Source: Pseudarthrobacter enclensis
GTDB lineage: Bacteria > Actinomycetota > Actinomycetes > Actinomycetales > Micrococcaceae
Direction: 5' to 3'
Assembly: GCF_001457025.1 (NCBI RefSeq)
Contig: NZ_KQ758603.1
Location: 1-64,000 of the forward strand
DNA: 64,000 bases
Shown here: piece after piece, positions 24,159 through 33,846 of the stretch
How the letters are laid out: each line of letters starts with the position of its first letter
Numbering within the stretch: the stretch's first letter is position 1
Program-made: the position numbers and the translations under genes
The notes under the pieces: model-generated
Databases searched by the model: none
The model's input: the letters and a program-made list of their open reading frames with translations, nothing else
Told to the model about the DNA's origin: nothing

Positions 24159-27032
24159 CTAAGCAGACGCACGTTGAGGTAGGGGTCCGGCTGAACTGAG
24201 TTTGTCACCCACAAAGTCTTGCCTCACGCTTTGCGCGATTTGGCGTATCAGCCACTCTGCCACTGCGGTCTCTTCTTCGGAGAGGCTTTCGCAGGCATCG
24301 GCGAGTACCGCGCAGATCCCATTAGACTTAGCGACCTTGGCGGTCGTCAGGGCCCCTACCTTGCGTACGCTGTAGCCCTTTATTCCCCCCGACTGCGGCA
24401 GCACACGGAGGCGTTGCGCCTCCTTTAGGAAGTCGCTTAGTGTAGCGGTCTCGTCTTCACTCAAGGAGTCCCAGTTGATCTTGTCGGCAAGCATCTCCCC
24501 GACGTTGAAGTCCGACTGCCGCCGCGCCGCTTGTCCTGCACTGCCCCAAATCGATTCGAACGATTCGCCGCCGCCGTCCGGCTTTGCGGAACTGGCAGTG
24601 CCGGGCAATCTCGGCCGCACGTACGTGGATATGGCACCCTTATACCGGCGGGTCCATAACCTCATTAGGACGAGCATACTCGCCCTTCTAGGTCCCCCGG
24701 CACGCATGGCCGCTTGGAAGCGTTCTTGAACCAATCGACGAACGACGGGGTCTCTTTCAGAAGCCTCCTGAATAATGGGGAGAATCTCCACAGGAAGCAG
24801 AGGTGCATCCAAAATTTCGATTGTCTGCTTCACGAGTCGCTGCTGCAGGCCGGGAGTGGTGGCCGCGAAGTTGTCAAGAAGCATGTCGACCGCCAATATC
24901 GCGCCCGGCCTGGCCAAATAGTCAGACATAGATTGCGAATCTGCTTCGGCCACTATCGCAAGCAGTGTTTCCCGTAAATGGGGTCGCATTTCGAATACTT
25001 GGGCCGCGGCAAACAGCCATGTGTTTCTCCAGTGGCTGCTTCGGGCCAGAATTCTCAAACGGTCCATAATTTGGTCCTCAGGGCCGCTAACAATGTATCT
25101 AGAGGCCATGAACTCCTGAAAGCTCCGCACCTCGAAACCCCAATTATCCGTTGACTTCTCAACGAGCAAAATGAATCTGTCTGTCGCAAGTCCTATGAGA
25201 TGCTCGGCAGCTTTCCGTGCAGCGCTATTCTCATACGTCTGCGCAACCAATTGGTCGGTTGCGATGCTCTGCAGGTCCGCGCGAGTAAGATGTACATCTG
25301 CTTGGCCGGACTTCTCACCATCAAAATGTAGTAGCATACCAGCGGCGTTATGGAGGGCATCGATATTAGCTTTGTGCTGCTCCACTCGTTCACCGATTGA
25401 ACCGATCTTATTCGCCTCTCGTTTGAAGACTGTTTCATAGAAATCGGCGAAAAGGGCGTGCCGGGTGGTTGGCAACCGTACTCGATCCTCTAGAAGAGAT
25501 GCCATGATGCTGACTTGCAAAGGGGAGCCCATCAGTTTAGCCGTCATCTTCTCCTTCGCTGCTTCGATAAGTCTGTCGTGAACTAAGTCAGCGAAGGCGG
25601 AATCCGCAGGGTGACGTGAAGTCACTAACTGGCGACCGTAGTGAAGTGCCTGTTGATTGCTCAACTCCACCAGTTCGAATTCCCGTGGCTCCCACGTCCG
25701 CATGTCATCGTTGTACCCTTGGCGGCGCGTCGTCACTAGTACTGATATATCCGCCCGCTGCATCGCCGCGTCAGACAGGAACTCACTGACTTTCTGTAGC
25801 AGTGTTCTACGAGTATGAGTGTCGGGAACCTCGTCCAAACCATCAAGGACGATCATCCAGGGCCATTGACGGAGCCAGTTGTACAGGTGACCCTGCGTCA
25901 ACGAGTACGCTCCGCCCCTGTTGTTAATCTGTTCAGCTATGAACTTGAGTAGGGAGTAGTCCTCCGCGCCCAAAATCCTTTCGCTGTACTCCGTGAGACG
26001 GACGTAAATTGGCCACCGGTGCATCCGCGGCAATGGCACGCGTATCTCCCTCAGGTGTGTAAGGGTGTCATGCATGATGCGTTGCTGATCAAGAGCCAGC
26101 TCGCCGGTGCGGGCCTCCAATATTGCAGCCCTATAGGATTGGCAAATTAGCTGGCCAATCGTTGATTTCCCTTGGCCGGGCCCACCGATCAAGAGGGTGC
26201 AGAAGTTTCCGTCTTGGACCTTTCTGGGGTGGTCTCCCTGGCTGATGATTGTTCTTGCAACGAAGTGATTAATCGGTTTTCCGTCCGGGTCCACTGGTGA
26301 TAAGCGGTCTTGGGCGGGCAGGTCGATGCCGATGTCGGAAAGACGTTCCTGATCAGGTCCGTTTCCTGCTCTCGTTAGCCGGATATTGCTGTTGGCCACC
26401 AATTCTTTCGCGACAAATCCAGTTAGCGCACGCGCTGCGTCTGGGTTGCTTGTGCTTAAGCCCTCTAACAAGGCTGTCAGCACATCACCGGTGACCACCA
26501 ATCCAAGGTAGGTTTGCCGGACGCCTGGGTGTTGGTCGAGTAGTCGACTTACGTGTGAGGAATGCCAAACTGCCCAGCCGCGCAAGCCCAGTGATTTCGC
26601 ATGCTCCGCCATCGCGGCTTCAACAATGTCAATCCCGCCTACTTCTTGCACGGCTGAAAGTCTTACGTTCGTGATCAGAAGGAAGTTCTCTGGCTTGGGG
26701 TGGCGCGGCCTGTCCTCACGAAGCCAAGCGTTGACTTCTTTCCGGAGCTCATTTAGTAACCAGTCTCGGTCTTCAGTACCGCCCCTAAGCCGCTCCTTGT
26801 GCTTGGCCTGGACTACCGTGTAACCGCTCCAGCTATCCCCGCTCTTGATGTTCGAGTCTGCTGCTTCGATGGCGAGCTGTGGCATCGGAAGACTTCCAAG
26901 ATATGTCCACTCGCGGCCCCCGTCGCGCCCAGTGCCGAAAGTTTGGCCTCCGGCTCCAAATTGAGCACTACATAAGGCAACTGCCATGTCTTCGAACTCA
27001 GAACTGCCCATTCTCACTAAGTCGTATTCCAC
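24159..27032 (-). CDS. NACHT-type STAND NTPase with N-terminal Mrr-like nuclease domain
   Basis: This 957-residue protein has, at residues 10-80, a PD-(D/E)xK Mrr-like core: GTGRDGGREW (Asp 38) and VVQAKHKE (Q75-x-K77). The NTPase has Walker A GGPGQGKST (283-291) and Walker B MIVLDGLDEVPD (about 393-404), the NACHT-style acidic cluster. A long helical C-terminal region follows, without recognisable repeats, and is probably the sensor. Known bacterial NACHT and Avs proteins with nuclease heads degrade DNA after detecting phage protein. It is divergent from a second nuclease-STAND gene at 27210, only 177 nt away. Confidence 0.85.
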   Translation of the reverse strand: MEYDLVRMGSSEFEDMAVALCSAQFGAGGQTFGTGRDGGREWTYLGSLPMPQLAIEAADSNIKSGDSWSGYTVVQAKHKERLRGGTEDRDWLLNELRKEVNAWLREDRPRHPKPENFLLITNVRLSAVQEVGGIDIVEAAMAEHAKSLGLRGWAVWHSSHVSRLLDQHPGVRQTYLGLVVTGDVLTALLEGLSTSNPDAARALTGFVAKELVANSNIRLTRAGNGPDQERLSDIGIDLPAQDRLSPVDPDGKPINHFVARTIISQGDHPRKVQDGNFCTLLIGGPGQGKSTIGQLICQSYRAAILEARTGELALDQQRIMHDTLTHLREIRVPLPRMHRWPIYVRLTEYSERILGAEDYSLLKFIAEQINNRGGAYSLTQGHLYNWLRQWPWMIVLDGLDEVPDTHTRRTLLQKVSEFLSDAAMQRADISVLVTTRRQGYNDDMRTWEPREFELVELSNQQALHYGRQLVTSRHPADSAFADLVHDRLIEAAKEKMTAKLMGSPLQVSIMASLLEDRVRLPTTRHALFADFYETVFKREANKIGSIGERVEQHKANIDALHNAAGMLLHFDGEKSGQADVHLTRADLQSIATDQLVAQTYENSAARKAAEHLIGLATDRFILLVEKSTDNWGFEVRSFQEFMASRYIVSGPEDQIMDRLRILARSSHWRNTWLFAAAQVFEMRPHLRETLLAIVAEADSQSMSDYLARPGAILAVDMLLDNFAATTPGLQQRLVKQTIEILDAPLLPVEILPIIQEASERDPVVRRLVQERFQAAMRAGGPRRASMLVLMRLWTRRYKGAISTYVRPRLPGTASSAKPDGGGESFESIWGSAGQAARRQSDFNVGEMLADKINWDSLSEDETATLSDFLKEAQRLRVLPQSGGIKGYSVRKVGALTTAKVAKSNGICAVLADACESLSEEETAVAEWLIRQIAQSVRQDFVGDKLSSAGPLPQRASA

Positions 27033-27209
27033 CGCTCTAGGTTATCGCCGACGGGGGCCAAACAGGCTTAGAGCGCGTCACTTAGGCCGACTGTCATGGG
27101 GAGAAAAAAGAAACGCGTTCTCAGCGCTTGGAAGGTTGCAGGCATATAGCTTCGACTCGTGGTGAAGTAGCTTCATCACCCCATGTAGGCGACGATCTGA
27201 GGAACTCGC

Positions 27210-29513
27210 ATGTACGACTTCAAGCCCTTGTCCCCACATGACTTTGAGATCTTCGTCCGAGACCTACTCGAGGCTGCCTATGGTTGGCGGTTGAAGGCCT
27301 TTGCTGCTGGACCCGATGGTGGCGTAGATCTGAAAGTAGGAACCGGCAAAAGCAAAATCGTTGTCCAGTGCAAGCACTATGCCGGGTCGACCCCCTCGCA
27401 GTTGAAGAAAAGCCTTGTTGGGGAAAAGCCAAAAATGACTAAGGAGAAACCCGGCCGTTATCTGGTGGCGACTAGTCGGGACCTTAGCAAGCCTCAACAC
27501 GACGCCATTGCTGCTGCAATCGCACCACTTTTGAGTTCCCCTGACGACTTGTTGCATCAACATGACCTGAACGCTTTACTCGGTCAGCACCCGGAGGTTG
27601 AACGGAAACACTTCAAGCTCTGGCTCGCTTCGACAGACGTTCTTTCTTCCATCGTAAACAGTGGCATCTGGTCGAGGACGGAAGCGCTGCTGGAGGACAT
27701 TCAGAGTCGAGTTCAACTGTACGTCCCCCATGAGGGCTACAAACGAGCGCGAGATATTTTGGATACGCAACGTGTCGTTGTGATTGCTGGATCGCCAGGC
27801 GTCGGCAAGTCGATGCTAGCGGAGATGCTCCTCCTGACTCATTGGAAAGACAACTGGCAGGTGGTTCAGGTGGGGGCTGACATCGAGGAAGCTTGGAGCG
27901 CGTGGAAGCCTAAGGGTCGGCAAATTTTCCTGTACGACGATTTTTTGGGCCAGACAAATGCAGGAGAGCGCCTGTCTAAAAACGAGGACGCCAGTATCGC
28001 AAAGTTCGCGCATCTTGTTTCCACCAGGGCTGACAAGCGCTTTGTACTAACAACGAGGACGCAGGTGCTCCGGCAGGCCCAAGAATCGCGTGAACCAATA
28101 CGACGTGCCGAATTGGATTTGAAGACTTGCGTTGTCAAACTCACTGATTATCACCGGCTGGATCGGGCTCGCATTGTTTACAACCACTTGTACTTCAGTA
28201 ACCTACCTCGGGGAGTTATTCGCGATTATGCCTCCGGAGATGCGTTTTGGGAGGCCCTAGACCATCCAAATTTTCGACCCCGTATCGTCGAACAGGTCCT
28301 GCGCCGTCCACATACAAGCGCCACTGGACTCAGCAGCGAACTTGGCCAAGCACTCGATCGTCCGGTGGAGCTCTGGGGCCCCAGCTTCGAGCATGGTCTT
28401 TCCGACTTCGCCCGGGAAGTACTCCTGACGTTGGTCACATTCCCACCTGACGGCGTTTCCAGGACAGACCTGCTGGCTGCCTGTGCGCTCAAGGTCCAGT
28501 CTCTCCCAGCAAATCAAGCCTTTCGGGCGCTAGAAGGAACTTGGCTTGTTTTGTCCGGAACCGGAGCGAAACTAACCGTCGCTTTCGCAGACCCTAGCTG
28601 TCGAGACTATGTTCTTGCCTATCTTGACCGGGACCCGGGGGAGGCCCAGCGATTGCTACTGGGGACCCAGACATGCCAGCAAGCTGTGCTGGTACTCCGC
28701 TACGCACTTTCTACTACTTCTAAGGGTCGCCGTGTTGTGCCGGTCCATCCTGGAATCAAAGCGGCTGTCATCGAATCTGCCGCCGCTGTCGTAGCCCACC
28801 TTGACAGGCTTTACTCTGAAGCAGCTCAGGCTGGCGAAAGCTATCGCCCCTTGGAGCTCGTACTGGGTGCCGTTTCGTCAGCTGGCAAGTTGCTGGGTGC
28901 GGCGGGCCAAACATGGCTGGAGTCTCGAACTCACGAATTCAGCGAGATGAACTTGTCGTCTTGGCATGATCATGCAGTGCTCGCCGAGCTTGCGGTTCAG
29001 TCTTTGCGGCGACATGCGGCCTGCCCGCGGACTCAAATCCAAAGGCGCGAACGACTGGAGGAAACAATAGGACGCTTAATAGGGTTTTTGGCGGAAGAAG
29101 CGCAGAGCGAAGAGGAATTTCGAACGTACCGCGCAGTGACAGAAAATGCTCATGTGCCAGTAAGTGAGGATTCGAACGAAAGCTTTGTAAACAACGTGGA
29201 GGACTATGTTCGTAACGCTCTTGGTGACCTCAAATCTGACTACGAAGACCCAGACGACATGCGCAACCGGCTTTCCGAGCTCCGTGACGTCGTGAATGAA
29301 TACAGTCCCTACTCTTGGCTGGAATCAGACTTCGCTACCGCTGCTCAGAGTATCGAAGAAACCAAAGAGGCCGCGCCCGAGGAAGATATGTCACCGACCG
29401 TAGCAACACAAGTTTTTGCGAACTCGAACGGTCAAACCTCCTCCGGGCTGCCGAAAGACAGGAAGAGCCGCGAAGATCACCAAATTCGCGAATTGTTCAA
29501 GCACCTGACCTGA
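27210..29513 (+). CDS. nSTAND3-type NTPase with N-terminal Mrr-like nuclease domain
   Basis: In this 767-residue protein, residues 10-60 carry DFEIFVRDLL, GPDGGVDLKV (Asp 36/Asp 40) and VVQCKHYAG (Q53-x-K55), a canonical Mrr-type nuclease. The STAND domain has AGSPGVGKS (193-201) and FLYDDFLGQT (240-249), the DD-F Walker B seen in the nSTAND3 group, then LTTRTQVLRQA as sensor 1. The helical C-terminal half is presumably the sensor. It starts divergently from the NACHT gene. The two proteins share domain plan but little sequence, so this is not a recent duplication. Confidence 0.82.
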   Translation: MYDFKPLSPHDFEIFVRDLLEAAYGWRLKAFAAGPDGGVDLKVGTGKSKIVVQCKHYAGSTPSQLKKSLVGEKPKMTKEKPGRYLVATSRDLSKPQHDAIAAAIAPLLSSPDDLLHQHDLNALLGQHPEVERKHFKLWLASTDVLSSIVNSGIWSRTEALLEDIQSRVQLYVPHEGYKRARDILDTQRVVVIAGSPGVGKSMLAEMLLLTHWKDNWQVVQVGADIEEAWSAWKPKGRQIFLYDDFLGQTNAGERLSKNEDASIAKFAHLVSTRADKRFVLTTRTQVLRQAQESREPIRRAELDLKTCVVKLTDYHRLDRARIVYNHLYFSNLPRGVIRDYASGDAFWEALDHPNFRPRIVEQVLRRPHTSATGLSSELGQALDRPVELWGPSFEHGLSDFAREVLLTLVTFPPDGVSRTDLLAACALKVQSLPANQAFRALEGTWLVLSGTGAKLTVAFADPSCRDYVLAYLDRDPGEAQRLLLGTQTCQQAVLVLRYALSTTSKGRRVVPVHPGIKAAVIESAAAVVAHLDRLYSEAAQAGESYRPLELVLGAVSSAGKLLGAAGQTWLESRTHEFSEMNLSSWHDHAVLAELAVQSLRRHAACPRTQIQRRERLEETIGRLIGFLAEEAQSEEEFRTYRAVTENAHVPVSEDSNESFVNNVEDYVRNALGDLKSDYEDPDDMRNRLSELRDVVNEYSPYSWLESDFATAAQSIEETKEAAPEEDMSPTVATQVFANSNGQTSSGLPKDRKSREDHQIRELFKHLT

Positions 29514-29597
29514 GATCCCCGACCCATATTCGACGCCGGCAGGCTTCACGGACTCAGGGTCTGGAAAGGTGTAAATATTGGCGAGAGTCGAAAGCAT

Positions 29598-30236
29598 CTA
29601 GGAGACACCTTGTGCCCATGTGAAAAGAGCTGACAGGGTAAGGGATCCTGCCTTCGCGGCTGCGGATCCCGCGGCCTTGCCCGGAAGTGTTCTGATGATA
29701 GAAACCAGATTCGACTTCGCGTTGCGCTTTCGCTCCGCCTCCACTGCCTCCCGTAGGCCTTGGGCGTTCTCAGCGAAAACCAGTTCGAGAACCTCAACAA
29801 ACCTGTCACTACCCACGCTTACCCTTTCCCGGTTGAAAGACGTGTCCGTATAGACACCTGCGCGTTTCAAGCGGGCGATAAGTGTGTCGCGCCAGTATCG
29901 GTCCTCAACATTTAGGATGACGTTGCCGTCCAGATGGATGGCAACCACATCGATTGCAGCGGCAAGCTCTGCAAGAACCCCCAGGTCCTTCTGGGTACGC
30001 ATGCGGTAGGAATACATTAGGGCATTTACTTTTGCGGGTGTTACTTGCAACAGTTGTGCGGTCTCAAAGACGGGCGAGTCGATGCTGATGTAACCAGCAC
30101 GTAAAAGTCCCACAAAGATAATGTAATCGAGCTCACTTTTCCCGATGCCGCCCAATGGCGCTCTGCTTACTTCAGCTAGAACGCTATTCGCAAAAGCCAG
30201 TTTCGCCGGTTCACTTAGGCTTTTTAGTGTTTCCAT
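29598..30236 (-). CDS. Unknown protein next to the STAND pair
   Basis: This 212-residue protein starts at the ATG at 30236, preceded by GGAAGG at good spacing; longer starts at 30287 and 30344 lack one. A middle region, LLRAGYISIDSPVFETAQLL followed by VTPAKVNALMYSYRMR, resembles an HTH-like module. The C-terminus ends in a weakly hydrophobic Ala-rich segment (GKAAGSAAAKAGSLTLSALF) that could contact membrane. No family name is known to me. It converges on the nSTAND3 gene and could be an independent defence or regulatory gene. Confidence 0.65.
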   Translation of the reverse strand: METLKSLSEPAKLAFANSVLAEVSRAPLGGIGKSELDYIIFVGLLRAGYISIDSPVFETAQLLQVTPAKVNALMYSYRMRTQKDLGVLAELAAAIDVVAIHLDGNVILNVEDRYWRDTLIARLKRAGVYTDTSFNRERVSVGSDRFVEVLELVFAENAQGLREAVEAERKRNAKSNLVSIIRTLPGKAAGSAAAKAGSLTLSALFTWAQGVS

Positions 30237-30439
30237 CAGACCTTCCAGATAATTTGTATTACTGCTACTATTCAGTGCCCGATTCATGCGCAGCTTTTGG
30301 GGCCATTCAGCGGATAGCGGCGTCCCTAGGTATCGCGGAAGCATGGAGCGGCGTGGAAAGCCTTCGTTGTATCAGAGTCCTCGCCGGTCCGTCGGACCCC
30401 CCTCGACTCTAAAGGAAACAGAGACTCGCACCAGAACGA

Positions 30440-30880
30440 TTGTTACCACAAAACGTGCTGCCGGAGATCAAACATAGCCCTGACCCCGCCGGGACCAGAC
30501 CAAAACGGGCCGGTACGGCCTTACGAGTCCTGCGGCTTTTGCCTGACAGTCCCTGACAGTGGAGTGGCCGAGTTCTAGGTTGGCGAAAAGCTGATAGGGC
30601 TAGATAACGCCCGACTCCGGACGCCAACCTATCGCATACTTGTTTACCAATGCCAAGAGCTCTGCATCCTCAGCTCTATCCGGCGCCGCCCTGGCTCGCT
30701 CAATCAACTGCGCCTCATCACCCACAAGGCTAATCAGAAGATCTCACGCCAATGTTGGAGTACGTGTGACAGAACGACTGTTCGCACTCTGGGGCCGAAT
30801 TTCTCATAGTGCTGAATGAACAAGGGCGAGAGTCAGATCGTGATCATCGCGAAGTGTTAGTGTTCCTCCCTCCTTTTCGA
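30440..30880. other. Intergenic stretch before the truncated permease
   Basis: About 440 nt without a supportable gene. Somewhere near 30870-30895 the AT-richer cargo sequence gives way to GC-rich permease coding sequence, so a recombination joint lies here. The direct repeat CCTGACAGT occurs twice near 30542-30562. Confidence 0.4.
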
Positions 30881-30884
30881 TGCC

Positions 30885-31997
30885 GCGACTTATCCCCGTG
30901 TCGGGTTCCCGGTGGGCTGGGCCGTGCTGCTGGACTACCTCTTCCTGCCCATGGTCATCTGGCTCATCGGCGGCTCCTACCTGACGGCCCAGTTCCCGGG
31001 CATCCCCATCGGTGTGTGGATTGTGGGCTTCATAGTGGTCACCACGCTGCTGAACATCTTGGGCATCAAGGTGGCGGACAAGGCCAACTACGTGCTGATG
31101 GCGTTCCAGCTGCTGGTCCTCGTGTTCTTCGTGGCCCTGGCCATCGGCAACATGGTCTCCAGCAACGGCGCCGGGGGACTCGCCAGCGGGCAGCCATTCT
31201 CCAATGACACCGCCAGCTTCGCCACCGTCTCCGCCGGCGCGGCCATCGCCGCGTACTCGTTCCTGGGCTTCGACGCCGTCACTACCCTCACCGAGGAAAC
31301 CATCAATCCGCGCCGCACCGTGCCGCGCGCCATTATGCTCGTGGCCCTGATCGGCGGCGGCATCTTCGTGGCCGTCTCCTACGTGACCCAGCTGGTGCAC
31401 CCCGGCGGCGTGTTCGAGGACTCGGCCTCCGCGGCCAGCTCCATCGCCCTGCAGATCGGCGGGCAGCTGTTCGGCGCCGTGTTCCTGGCAGGCCTGGTGG
31501 TGGCGCAGTTCGCCTCCGGCCTGGCCGCGCAGGCCAGCGCCTCCCGACTGATGTATGCGATGGGCCGCGACTCGGTCCTGCCCAAGGCGGTCTTCGGCAG
31601 GCTGAACGAGAAGCACCACACCCCGGTGGCGAACCTGGTGGTCACCGGCGCCGTGGGCCTGATCGCGCTGTTCCTGGACGTGGCCACGTCGACGTCGTTC
31701 ATCAACTTCGGTGCCTTCACCGCCTTCACGCTGGTGAACGTCTCGGTGGTGTTCCAATACGTGCGCCAGCGCCGGGCCGGGCAGCAGCTGAACCCGGTGT
31801 CCTACGTGGTGGTCCCGGCGATCGGCGCCGTCATCTGCGCCTACCTGCTGTCCCAACTGGACAGCAACGCTATTACGCTGGGGGTGTCCTGGCTCGTGCT
31901 GGGCATCGTGGTCCTGGCCCTGATTACCCGTGGCTTCAAGGCGTCCCCGCCGGAGATGACCGCGACGGAGAAGGCGACGGTCGAGGCGGCCGCCTAA
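30885..31997 (+). pseudogene. 5'-truncated APC superfamily permease
   Basis: An open frame of about 361-370 residues begins mid-protein (VGFPVGWAVLLDYLFLPMVI). It contains later APC helices, including SFLGFDAVTTLTEETINPRR, the hallmark helix 6 region, and ends at an ordinary C-terminus (TEKATVEAAA). The first two to three helices of a roughly 460-residue permease are missing. The GTG at 30912 is only a possible internal start. The gene is followed closely by the nitrilase gene, so it was probably the transporter of that operon. It is unrelated in detail to the intact permease at 21444. Confidence 0.8.
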
Positions 31998-32042
31998 GTC
32001 TTGGTTAGTTCGGTTCCGGTTGGGCCAAGGGAAGGAATACTC

Positions 32043-32822
32043 GTGAAGATAGCGCTGGGTCAGCTGGAGTCGGGTGCGGGCATCCAGGCCAACCTGGCCG
32101 CGATCGATCGGTTCGCCGCCGAGGCAGCGGGCGACGGCGCCGCGCTGGTCGCCTTCCCGGAGTACGCCACCTACGAGAAGAAGAAGGTGGACGCCACGTT
32201 CCCGGCGGTGGCGGAGCCGCTGGGCGGGCCCGTCTGCCGGGAACTCGCCGCCATTGCCCGCCGCCGCCGCATCGCGCTGGTGGCGGGCGTGGTGGAGACC
32301 TCGGAGGAGCCGGGCCGGGCGTACAACACGCTGGTGGCTTTCGGGCCCGACGGCGGCCGGCTGGCTTCCTACCGGAAGATCCACCTTTTCGACGCGCAGG
32401 GGTTGGGGGAGTCCGAGTTCATCAAGCCGGGCGGGTCCCTTGAGCCGGTGGTGTTCGAGCACGGGGGAGTGCGGTTCGGGTTGATGACCTGTTACGACCT
32501 GCGCTTCCCGGAGCTGGCCAGGTCACTGGCCGACGCCGGCGCGCAGGTCCTGCTGGTCTGCTCGTCCTGGGTGCCGGGCGAGCACAAGACGGAGCAGTGG
32601 CTGGCGCTGAACGCGGCCCGGGCGATCGAGAACAGCGTGTACGTGGCGGGGGTGTGCCAGGCGCCCCCGGTCTCGGTGGGGCGGAGTGTGCTGGTGAATC
32701 CCATGGGCGTCGTTGAGGCGGACCTCGGGTTGTCCGCCGGTGTGCGGCCGGTGGAGGTTTCGCTGGAGACGGTGGACCGGGTGCGGGAATCGTTCCCGAT
32801 GTTCCGGCAGCGGCGGTTGTAG
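32043..32822 (+). CDS. Carbon-nitrogen hydrolase (nitrilase superfamily amidase)
   Basis: This 259-residue cytosolic amidase has the Glu-Lys-Cys triad in order: AFPEYATY (Glu about 43), YRKIHLFDAQG (Lys about 112) and LMTCYDLRFPE (Cys about 146). Length fits single-domain members such as Nit2/omega-amidase-like enzymes. The GTG at 32043 follows GGAAGGAA. It lies 45 nt after the truncated permease gene. The substrate is probably an omega-amide or carbamoyl intermediate of the amino-acid route encoded by the locus (inference). The last 80 nt recur as a fragment at 12802. Confidence 0.9.
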   Translation: MKIALGQLESGAGIQANLAAIDRFAAEAAGDGAALVAFPEYATYEKKKVDATFPAVAEPLGGPVCRELAAIARRRRIALVAGVVETSEEPGRAYNTLVAFGPDGGRLASYRKIHLFDAQGLGESEFIKPGGSLEPVVFEHGGVRFGLMTCYDLRFPELARSLADAGAQVLLVCSSWVPGEHKTEQWLALNAARAIENSVYVAGVCQAPPVSVGRSVLVNPMGVVEADLGLSAGVRPVEVSLETVDRVRESFPMFRQRRL

Positions 32823-32926
32823 GGCTGGAGCGCCGGCGCCAAAGGACGGGGAGGACCAACAGCTGACATGTGCGCCACGTTTTACCATGGAGCAGCAGCA
32901 GAGCAAGCAAGCCACCTCGAGGACGA

Positions 32927-33604
32927 ATGAGACGAACTACTTCAGCAGAGGCCAGCCACTTTACAGTCACCCAGATCTTTGGCTACGACTCAGCCGTCAA
33001 GGTCGAGGCATCCATTGATCCCATTTCACTCCAGACGGATCCGGAGCGGAAGAAAACCTTCCAGTCCGCCCTAGCTGAGGCTGTAAAGGTCAACACGGAT
33101 CGCATCTTTACTGGTGATGTAAAGGCGGAAATAACTTGGTTCGTCCCGGAAGAACGCCGTTACAACACACATCTTGTCGCAGACATCGACAACATCATTA
33201 AGCCACTCTTCGACGCCGTAACCGGCCCGAACGGAATCATGATTGACGACAACCAAGTTCAGCAGGTGACTGCATCATGGCTGGATGTGCAACCCGACGA
33301 GCATAAGTTCTGGATGAGAGTTACTGCCCTCGACTCCGATGAATTCATTAAGAGGAAGAGCCTCAGATTTGTTGACTTTGGACGGCCCTATGGATGCATG
33401 CTCCTCCCCAGCGGGCCGGATCTTCTAAAGCCCATCTTGGTCGGCAACTTCGCACGGGCAATTCATCATTATCAGGAGCAGATAGCTAACAGGGTAGAAC
33501 CTGCGGTAGCGAAAAGGGTTATGCCTATTCAGCGATCCTATCCGCTGGCGCGTTTAAAGGGCTTCGAAGTGGAGACTTACGCTTCTTCACAAGTACGGCA
33601 GTAG
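32927..33604 (+). CDS. RusA-family Holliday junction resolvase-like protein
   Basis: This 225-residue protein contains VADIDNIIKPLFDAVTG and NGIMIDDNQVQQVTA, the RusA catalytic pattern: Asp-x-Asp-Asn, then Asp-Asp about 20 residues later. RusA dimers cut four-way junctions and are typical of phages and mobile elements. The C-terminal extension after the core, about 90 residues, is longer than in standard RusA. The ATG at 32927 with GAGGACGA upstream is preferred; an alternative GTG at 32870 exists. It stands alone right after the nitrilase gene, with no phage genes near. Confidence 0.78.
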   Translation: MRRTTSAEASHFTVTQIFGYDSAVKVEASIDPISLQTDPERKKTFQSALAEAVKVNTDRIFTGDVKAEITWFVPEERRYNTHLVADIDNIIKPLFDAVTGPNGIMIDDNQVQQVTASWLDVQPDEHKFWMRVTALDSDEFIKRKSLRFVDFGRPYGCMLLPSGPDLLKPILVGNFARAIHHYQEQIANRVEPAVAKRVMPIQRSYPLARLKGFEVETYASSQVRQ

Positions 33605-33711
33605 ACGGATTCCTAACCCTCAAAAGCTGATCAGGTTCCAGGAAACCAGTCTTAAACTACTCAACGTTGAAGTCAACCTATGGAGTCTCGTAACAACCAC
33701 GAAAGGTAGCC
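33605..33711. promoter_or_regulatory. Leader of the small interrupted ORF
   Basis: This short intergenic stretch ends in GAAAGGTAGCC, a good ribosome binding site for the ATG at 33712. No clear promoter boxes were identified. Confidence 0.3.
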
Positions 33712-33846
33712 ATGCCCTAACGCCCCAAAGGAACCCCACCTGGCACTCAGCGACAAAAGCCTGAGGCAGACGTGGTGCTCCGTCCTACCGTTAGTACGCC
33801 AGAGGAAGGGGTTAAAGACGACACTGATGACGATCTCGGTTCCTGA
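33712..33846 (+). pseudogene. Small ORF with a stop at codon 3
   Basis: An ATG with a good ribosome binding site (GAAAGG) is followed by CCC and then TAA. The same frame continues as 42 sense codons (RPKGTPPGTQRQKPEADVVL, ending DDTDDDLGS) to a TGA. A basic Pro-rich start and acidic tail look like a real small protein, so a single base change (AAA to TAA) may have killed it. No family was recognised. Confidence 0.4.

Noticed and set aside
30804..32462. 552-codon minus-strand frame over the truncated permease and nitrilase
   Set aside because: Antisense shadow without protein-like hydrophobic pattern; the + strand carries recognised families.
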